The notes under the pieces: generated by a model
Databases searched by the model: none
The model's input: only the letters and a program-made list of their open reading frames with translations
What the model was told of the DNA's origin: nothing
NCBI GenBank assembly: GCA_017882285.1
Contig: JADGPS010000008.1
Span: 1-60,226, forward strand
DNA length: 60,226 nt
DNA from: Paludibacter sp.
GTDB taxonomy: Bacteria > Bacteroidota > Bacteroidia > Bacteroidales > Paludibacteraceae
Direction of reading: 5' to 3'
Made by a program: the position numbers and the translations under genes
Shown here: positions 54,472-60,226 of the stretch, piece after piece
How the letters are laid out: every line of letters begins with the position of its first letter
Numbering within the stretch: position 1 is the stretch's first letter

Positions 54472-54479
54472 CAAATATA
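54472..54479 (-). promoter_or_regulatory. -7 element for the beta-helix cargo gene
   Basis: TATATTTG on the minus strand, 47 bp before the start codon at 54424. Confidence 0.5.
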
Positions 54480-54563
54480 TAGCAATTAATTTAATCAGAT
54501 GTGGAAAATTAAATTAAATCCGTGCAATTTTTGACGGATATTTTAAAAATCGGATAAATAATG

Positions 54564-54593
54564 TAACTTTGAGCTATCTATTCTTTATTTTTG
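54564..54593 (+). promoter_or_regulatory. Candidate -7 elements for the hybrid sensor gene
   Basis: TAACTTTG (54564-54571) and TATTTTTG (54586-54593) both fit TAnnTTTG and lie 58 and 36 bp before the ATG. I cannot choose between them. Confidence 0.35.
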
Positions 54594-54629
54594 CATAAGA
54601 TTATGCCTTATTTCTATTAAATTTGTAAG

Positions 54630-57600
54630 ATGAAAAAATTGTTTCTGCTAATCAGCATTTTAATATTTGCCTGTTCGACAAACGCTCAATATCACTTCTC
54701 CTTCTCCCATTTTACTTCCGATAATGGTTTGTCGCAAAACAGCATTACCACTATGATGAAGGACAGGAAAGGTTATCTGTGGTTTGGTACGCGTGATGGA
54801 TTGAATAAGTTCGATGGATACAATTTCACTTTGTATAATTCAAAACCAGATAAAAAATTTTCGATGCTGAGTAACCGTATTTTAGAAATTAAAGAAGATA
54901 AATGGGGTTATATTTGGGTTAAAACGTATGACGAAATAGTTTATCGGTTAAACCAGTGGACGGAAGAATTAAATCGTATTGAGAAGCCCAACGGCGAATT
55001 TGTAAATGATAAGATCAGCGAAATTTACACGTTAACTTCAGGTACAATTTGGCTAACGACTTTCGATAAAGGTTGTTATAAAGTACAAACTGACGTAACC
55101 TCACATAATCTGACCGTCACACTTTTCAATCAGGAAAATCACTTATTACCCCATAACATCGTAAAATCGGTTTTTGAAGACAAAGAACATAACACATGGT
55201 TTCTGACTCAAAGCGGATTGAGTTGCATTGAACCAAACAGCAAAACGATTGTATATTTTAGCAAACAGGCTTTTTATTCGTATATCGAAAACGACAAGCG
55301 AATCATGTTTGGAAGCGGAGGTAAAATTTTTCAATACGAAAAAAGAACAAAAATATTCAAAACTATTGATTTACGCGATCAGGTTATTGTAACAAATCTG
55401 GCAAGTTTCAGTCCTAATAATTATCTTTTTGCTACACAAGGCAAAGGATTTTTTATTTATGATGTATTGCAGGGCAATCTTAAACAGTTTTCGAAGGAAA
55501 AATATCCTGAAATGAAAACCAATGATATCCAAAGCATTTACATTGACAGAGCCGGGGATGCATGGCTCGAAGTCAGATTATCAGGCGTTTTGCACTTTAC
55601 TCCGCAAACAAATAAAATTGTTTACTTTGAAACCAAAATGAACGAAGGGCAAGTTACGAATCCGAATTTTCTTATTTTCGAAGATGAAAAAGACATATTG
55701 TGGATTCAACCTTATCTTGGCTTTTTCTCCTGGTTCGACAGAGCAAATAATCGCTTAGTTCCTTTTTACAGCGCCTATAATGAAGATATTAATACGCTGT
55801 TTTCGTACGGCATAAACCATTTTTTATCCGATTCGCAAGGTGTATTATGGATTAGCACCAACCGTGGGAATGGATTTTTTAAATGTACTTTCCTGCCCGA
55901 TTATTTTAATCATTATTTGTTCCGGAATCATTCGGTTTACAGTATTTCCAACGAAACAAGAGCCATTTTTGAAGATAATAATAATCGTCTTTGGGTAGGT
56001 TGCAGGGACGGTTTGGTGCATGTTTTCGATCAAAATAAAAGAGAAATCGGAACATTGAATCGAGATGGAAGAATTGCGTTTGGAGGAGATATGGATGTGT
56101 TGGTTTATAATTTTTTTCAAGATAAATCAGGGAATATCTGGTTAGCTACTAAAAAACGAGGACTGTTCCGACTAAAACCTCAAGGTTCGGGTAACGCTTT
56201 CAGAATGGAAAATTTTGTTCATAATCCGAAGGATATTTATTCTCCGGCAAACAATGACTTCTATTCTGTCGTTCAGGACAATAACGGTAGAATATGGGCA
56301 GGGAGTTATGGCGGCGGTTTACATTTGATTGATGAGCAAAAAGGGAAAATCCGCTTTCTTCATTCCAAAAACGAACTTGTAAACTATCCGATTGCTAATT
56401 GTTCGAAAGTCAGACAGGTTTTTGCTGATTCAAAACAACATATCTGGGTTGCCAATACTGAAGGTTTCGTTGTATTCAATGCTAATTTTAAAACCCTTAA
56501 AGATATAAAATACAATTATTTTCACAAAAAAGATGATGATTTCAAAAGTTTGAAAGCTAACGATGTTTATTGTATTTTTGAAGATACTGAATCTACTATG
56601 TGGTTTGGAACTTTTGGTGGCGGATTAAATAAACTGAAAACAAAAATTGCAGATAATAAGCAACTTGAGTTTGAAGTGTATGATCGAGCCAAAGGAATGC
56701 CCAACAATGTGATTTATACTATTATTGACGACAATCAGGGAAATTTATGGCTGACAACCGAAAATTCCATTGTAAAATTCAATAAAAAAACGGCTAAAAT
56801 AGAAGCATTTGGCAAAGGAAACGAATTGGAAAATGTTGAATTTTCAGAGGCTTCGGCTTGTTTACTTCAATCAGGTGAAATTTGTGTTGGTTCTAAATCG
56901 GGTTTCTATTCCTTCAACCCCGATGCGGTAAAACGAAGAGTAATTAATGCTCCATTGGTATTTACCCGCTTATTGCTTTTCAACAAAGAAGTGGAAATAG
57001 GCGAAAAAGAATCGATACTTCAAACTCAATTGGACAAAACTTCAAAGATTGAATTTAATTACAAACAAAACGTTTTTACCATCGAATTTGCCACGCTCGA
57101 CATGCGGGCTCCGGAGAAAATTCAATACGCTTATAAACTCGACGGCTTCGATCCCGATTGGAACAAAGTGCAAACCAAGCATTTTGCTACTTATACCGCG
57201 TTACCTCAGGGCACTTATACTTTTCGCGTAAAATCAACCGACAGCGAAGGTATTTGGCTTAATAATGAGCGTCAGGTTGAAGTGAAAATTCTACCTTCGT
57301 TCTGGCAATCCGGTTTTGCAAAGTTTTTGTATATCCTGTTGATTATCTTATTGTTTTTAACTACTCTGTATATTTTTATAACCATCTTCAAGTTGAAAAA
57401 CAATGTGCTACTCGAAAAGCAAATGACCGATATGAAACTTCGTTTCTTTACCGACATTTCGCACGAATTGCGTACGCCTCTTACCTTGATTTCACTTCCG
57501 GTTGATAATATTCTTCAGGAGAATCTGGATCCATACATTAAAGAACAACTCACCGTTGTTCGCCGAAATTTAGACCGTGTTATGGGATTAATTAATCAGA

Positions 57601-58991
57601 TTCTCGATTTCCGCAAGGTGCAAAACAATAAAATGCGGTTGACGGTTGAAGAAATTGATTTTGCTGATTTTACACGACTTTGCAGCAGTAACTTTTTAGA
57701 AGTTGCTCATTCTAAGAATATCGGGTTCCATTTAATCGACGAAACAAATCATGCTAAAATATGGGTTGATCCTGAAAGGTATGAGTCTATCATCTCCAAT
57801 TTACTTTCCAACGCGTTTAAATTTACGCCAGCTGATAAAAATATTACGGTTAAAACAACCCTGAATCAAGATATGGCAGTGCTTTCGGTTATCGATGAAG
57901 GAATTGGAATCGCGCAGGGGAAAATTAATTTTATTTTCGATCGTTTTTTTAGTAGTTCCACGTTGCGCAATATCACTCAGAAAAGTACCGGTATCGGACT
58001 TGATTTGGTAAAGAAAATGGTCGATTTGCATCACGGAACTATTCATGTGGAAAGTCAGGTAGGTAAAGGATCCACGTTCGAAATAGGATTTAAACTCGGA
58101 ACCGACCATTACAATGCTGATGTAGATTTGATTCTTTCGGATGAAACAAAGCCACTTTCTGATTTGAATGTGCTAGAACCCTCGTCAGATAACGAAAAAA
58201 CAGAATATGTAAAAGTTTCTCCTTTGATTCTGGTTGTCGAAGACAACGATGAACTGCGTCATTTCTTAAAGAAAAGTCTGAAAAAGAATTATCGGGTGAC
58301 GGAAGCTGAAAATGGGTTAGTCGGATGGAAGAAAGTGGAACATTTAATCCCCGATCTTATCATTGCTGACTTGATGATGCCCGAAATGGATGGTCTGGAA
58401 TTGACTACAAAAATAAAATCTGATTCCCGCACTTCGCATATTCCGGTTATTCTGCTTACTGCTGTAACTGATATGGAAAGTAAATTGGCCGGAATGAAAG
58501 CCGGTGCCGACGATTATATTACCAAACCGTTCAGCTCTGAGTTTCTACATGCCCGAATTGAAAACCTGATGACTCAACGTCTTCAATTACAGCATTTTTA
58601 TCGGTCGCAATATATAACATCAAAACCTGATTTTACGTTGCCACCATTGGAAGTCAAATCACCCGAAGAGCTGTTTATGCAAAATCTGATTAAGTTGATG
58701 AATGAAAATATCGAAAACTTCGATTTAAATATCGACTTACTGGCTTCAGAATTAAACATGAGTCGCACCGTTTTCTTCAACAAACTGAAGAGTTTAACTG
58801 GATTTTCGCCGGTTGAGTTTGTGCGCGAAGTCCGATTAGAAAGAGCCGCCGAATATATGCGCGAAACTCAACTTACTGTTTCGGAAATTTCGTATAGAGT
58901 GGGTATTGAAGATCCACGTTATTTTAGTCGCTGTTTTAAACAAAAATTTAGTACAACACCTTCCGAATACCGCGCACAACATGAAGTTTAA
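54630..58991 (+). CDS. Hybrid two-component system sensor/regulator (HTCS)
   Basis: 1453 residues. A signal peptide (1-20) precedes a periplasmic sensor made of two Reg_prop beta-propellers (about 25-790; many 'GNLWL/GYLWFGT' repeats) and a Y_Y_Y domain (about 810-875). One membrane helix (about 895-917) follows. The cytoplasmic part has HisKA with His945 (DISHELRTPL), HATPase_c (N box NLLSNAFKF near 1057; DEGIGI), a receiver domain with Asp1247 (IIADLMMPEMDG) and an AraC-type HTH (about 1350-1450). All catalytic residues are intact. HTCS proteins bind a glycan fragment in the periplasm and activate their PUL. It is divergent from the beta-helix gene and the susC operon, its likely targets. 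Confidence 0.97.
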   Translation: MKKLFLLISILIFACSTNAQYHFSFSHFTSDNGLSQNSITTMMKDRKGYLWFGTRDGLNKFDGYNFTLYNSKPDKKFSMLSNRILEIKEDKWGYIWVKTYDEIVYRLNQWTEELNRIEKPNGEFVNDKISEIYTLTSGTIWLTTFDKGCYKVQTDVTSHNLTVTLFNQENHLLPHNIVKSVFEDKEHNTWFLTQSGLSCIEPNSKTIVYFSKQAFYSYIENDKRIMFGSGGKIFQYEKRTKIFKTIDLRDQVIVTNLASFSPNNYLFATQGKGFFIYDVLQGNLKQFSKEKYPEMKTNDIQSIYIDRAGDAWLEVRLSGVLHFTPQTNKIVYFETKMNEGQVTNPNFLIFEDEKDILWIQPYLGFFSWFDRANNRLVPFYSAYNEDINTLFSYGINHFLSDSQGVLWISTNRGNGFFKCTFLPDYFNHYLFRNHSVYSISNETRAIFEDNNNRLWVGCRDGLVHVFDQNKREIGTLNRDGRIAFGGDMDVLVYNFFQDKSGNIWLATKKRGLFRLKPQGSGNAFRMENFVHNPKDIYSPANNDFYSVVQDNNGRIWAGSYGGGLHLIDEQKGKIRFLHSKNELVNYPIANCSKVRQVFADSKQHIWVANTEGFVVFNANFKTLKDIKYNYFHKKDDDFKSLKANDVYCIFEDTESTMWFGTFGGGLNKLKTKIADNKQLEFEVYDRAKGMPNNVIYTIIDDNQGNLWLTTENSIVKFNKKTAKIEAFGKGNELENVEFSEASACLLQSGEICVGSKSGFYSFNPDAVKRRVINAPLVFTRLLLFNKEVEIGEKESILQTQLDKTSKIEFNYKQNVFTIEFATLDMRAPEKIQYAYKLDGFDPDWNKVQTKHFATYTALPQGTYTFRVKSTDSEGIWLNNERQVEVKILPSFWQSGFAKFLYILLIILLFLTTLYIFITIFKLKNNVLLEKQMTDMKLRFFTDISHELRTPLTLISLPVDNILQENLDPYIKEQLTVVRRNLDRVMGLINQILDFRKVQNNKMRLTVEEIDFADFTRLCSSNFLEVAHSKNIGFHLIDETNHAKIWVDPERYESIISNLLSNAFKFTPADKNITVKTTLNQDMAVLSVIDEGIGIAQGKINFIFDRFFSSSTLRNITQKSTGIGLDLVKKMVDLHHGTIHVESQVGKGSTFEIGFKLGTDHYNADVDLILSDETKPLSDLNVLEPSSDNEKTEYVKVSPLILVVEDNDELRHFLKKSLKKNYRVTEAENGLVGWKKVEHLIPDLIIADLMMPEMDGLELTTKIKSDSRTSHIPVILLTAVTDMESKLAGMKAGADDYITKPFSSEFLHARIENLMTQRLQLQHFYRSQYITSKPDFTLPPLEVKSPEELFMQNLIKLMNENIENFDLNIDLLASELNMSRTVFFNKLKSLTGFSPVEFVREVRLERAAEYMRETQLTVSEISYRVGIEDPRYFSRCFKQKFSTTPSEYRAQHEV

Positions 58992-59269
58992 CTAATTAGT
59001 TATCTATATTTTAATTCACCCCGTGTGATTTATATTGAAGTGGTTAATGGTTTAAAGTCACAATTTGCAAATAGGTGAATTGTGATTTTATGGTTAATTA
59101 TGTATGTATCAATCGCAAATGATTTCATTTTTTATAGTCTGGTTGAAAAGACTGACAAATGGCGATTATATCAAAAATAAAGTCATTTTATTGAACAAAA
59201 TCTTGTTTTTAAAGTTATAGATAGACTAATAAAAATGTATTAAAAACGAGTTAGAATAAAAGTATCCAA
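58992..59269. other. Spacer between the HTCS gene and the hemerythrin gene
   Basis: About 280 bp, AT-rich. I see no ORF, strong terminator or clear TAnnTTTG promoter; only a weak AGTCTGG/AAGACT inverted repeat near 59138-59155. Confidence 0.35.
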
Positions 59270-59806
59270 ATGAAAACTGCAACACAAAATCTGGAAAACG
59301 ATCACGACTATATCCTTCGATTGATAGATGTAATGGAAAAAATGATGACAAAATTCAACACAGATTTGACTCATATAGAGTTGGTTGTAAGTCTGATAAT
59401 GAATTATGCCGACGGAATTCATCATTTTAAGGAAGAAAATTTGTTTTTCCCGCTTATGATAGAAAAAGGCTTTTCGAATCCGATTTCGGCGATGCTTCAC
59501 GACCATGAAGAAGGCCGGAATTTTGTAAAGGGAATGAATGATGGCATTGAAAAATACAAACAGAGGAATGAATCCGCTTTACCCGAAATTTACCGGAACA
59601 TGCAAGGTTATATCGATTTACTTCGGGCACATATCGGGAAAGAGAATAATGTTCTTTTCCGCATGGCTGACAGAGTACTTAGTGCCAACGAACAAGAACA
59701 CATGCTTTTGAAATTTGCTGAGGCGGAAAGGACAAATTCTGGAGTCGGACAAATGCAACAATTTATCACCGAAATAGAAGGTTTGGAAGCAATATATAAC
59801 GGTTAG
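59270..59806 (+). CDS. Hemerythrin-domain protein
   Basis: 178 residues forming a four-helix bundle. The spacing of candidate di-iron ligands fits hemerythrin_HHE proteins: His12 (ENDHDYI), His51/His52 and Glu56 (IHHFKEEN), His77/His79-Glu80 (LHDHEEG), and His121 with Glu125 (AHIGKEN). Such proteins bind oxygen or respond to NO and oxidative stress, and some relate to Fe-S repair. It is cytoplasmic, and is not obviously linked to the PUL; it simply follows the HTCS gene by 278 bp. Specific function unknown. Confidence 0.9.
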   Translation: MKTATQNLENDHDYILRLIDVMEKMMTKFNTDLTHIELVVSLIMNYADGIHHFKEENLFFPLMIEKGFSNPISAMLHDHEEGRNFVKGMNDGIEKYKQRNESALPEIYRNMQGYIDLLRAHIGKENNVLFRMADRVLSANEQEHMLLKFAEAERTNSGVGQMQQFITEIEGLEAIYNG

Positions 59807-59833
59807 AACAGGATCGAAATCAAAGACATTATT

Positions 59834-59861
59834 GTAGAGACGCGATTTATCGCGTCTCTAC
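59834..59861. repeat. Perfect GTAGAGACGCGAT inverted repeat
   Basis: GTAGAGACGCGAT (59834-59846) and its exact complement ATCGCGTCTCTAC (59849-59861), loop TT. It is GC-rich in an AT-rich setting and lies 28 bp after the hemerythrin stop codon. It could act as a terminator-like structure, but no T run follows. A similar palindrome is, from memory, dispersed in several cyanobacterial and Bacteroidota genomes, suggesting a REP- or MITE-like element. Confidence 0.7.
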
Positions 59862-60226
59862 GTGTATAAAACCGGCAGTATCTAATTTTCCTGAATCAAA
59901 ATTGGTTATCAATTTCACATTTTGCAATTGATAATAAATGGATTCTAACCCTTCAATTTCCAATTTGGTATAATTTAATAGCTATTCATCAGTAAATTAT
60001 CCACATTTTAAGCAAATAAATCCACACTTAAAACGTTGTTTCCACCTTATATTTGCAGGGTCGAATGTTGTTCTTTTTGAAATGAAGAAAAAAATAAGAA
60101 TTAATATTTATTCTATTTTCTAAATAGCAATAGTTCGGTAAAAAATAATTAGCATTTAAGTGGCGATAGTTCCGTATAAGAGTAGCTCTTTGACATTTTG
60201 GTTATTTTTGAGTAAGTATGGTTTAA
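59862..60226. promoter_or_regulatory. 3'-edge non-coding region with promoter-like and boxA-like sequences
   Basis: About 365 bp with no supported gene. TATATTTG (60048-60055) is a good plus-strand -7 box. Two near-identical 14-nt blocks, GCAATAGTTCGGTA (60127-60140) and GCGATAGTTCCGTA (60163-60176), follow 36 nt apart. AGCTCTTTGACA (60184-60195) closely resembles the bacterial boxA antitermination signal. Together this looks like the leader of a long untranslated transcript, such as an rRNA operon, starting beyond the window. Confidence 0.45.

Noticed and set aside
60082-60123. 13-codon ORF (MKKKIRINIYSIF) at the 3' edge, possible leader peptide
   Set aside because: Composition follows the AT-rich DNA, no regulatory codon run is present and no downstream gene can be seen to link it to.
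60127-60176. Two 14-nt repeats 36 nt apart considered as CRISPR repeats
   Set aside because: Only two imperfect copies and no cas genes in the window; kept only as an unexplained leader feature.

Overview
The window is chromosomal DNA of a Bacteroidota member, probably a Bacteroidales relative with a type IX secretion system (T9SS). Evidence is SusC/SusD genes, a hybrid two-component sensor, PorP/SprF- and PorE-like proteins, several proteins with T9SS C-terminal sorting domains, AT-rich DNA, few Shine-Dalgarno sites and many promoters of the TAnnTTTG (-7) class. A Paludibacter- or Dysgonomonas-like organism would fit, but I cannot fix the genus.

Layout. 1-4.5 kb (+): the end of a large T9SS type B adhesin-like protein, a PorP/SprF protein and a PorE-like OmpA protein, closed by a terminator. 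4.6-7.8 kb (+): an Rrf2-family regulator, a YceI protein and a porin-like barrel, with four copies of a 23-bp dyad that looks like the Rrf2 operator. 7.9-17.2 kb: mostly housekeeping genes (rpsT, tRNA-Glu, recO, an NlpC/P60-LysM hydrolase, an LD-carboxypeptidase, a cupin, an ABC-2 exporter, radC, sppA). 17.3-20 kb: the 3' remnant of an hsp20 gene, then a secreted M6 metalloprotease. 20-26.7 kb: a small winged-helix protein, fadD-like acyl-CoA synthetase, rnc-fabF-acpP, divergent purN, and ychF.

26.8-59 kb is the accessory heart of the window: a long polysaccharide-utilisation locus (PUL), nearly all on the minus strand. It reads from SusC and SusD through a BACON/DUF5689 lipoprotein, a DUF1080-alginate-lyase-like fusion, four tandem paralogous exported TIM-barrel 'sugar phosphate isomerase/epimerase' proteins (one fused to DUF1080), three Gfo/Idh/MocA oxidoreductases (one exported), an ExuT-like MFS transporter, a GT39-like membrane protein and T9SS cargo. 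A divergent hybrid two-component sensor lies at one end. The enzyme set resembles the oxidative 3-keto-glycoside route (dehydrogenase, DUF1080, TIM-barrel lyase/isomerase) joined to a uronate-polymer lyase; substrate and pathway are inference.

Two promoter regions 24 kb apart, upstream of SusC and of the secreted protein at 26.8-28.8 kb, share an ~80-bp architecture: a TTTGGT-N2-ACCAAA dyad over the start region, a TACTTTTG -7 box, conserved AT blocks at equal spacing and an upstream TGTTG/AACAT dyad. This suggests one regulator controls both units. After the sensor come a hemerythrin-domain gene, a perfect GTAGAGACGCGAT dyad and, at the 3' edge, a boxA-like sequence that may lead into an rRNA operon or other long untranslated transcript outside the window.
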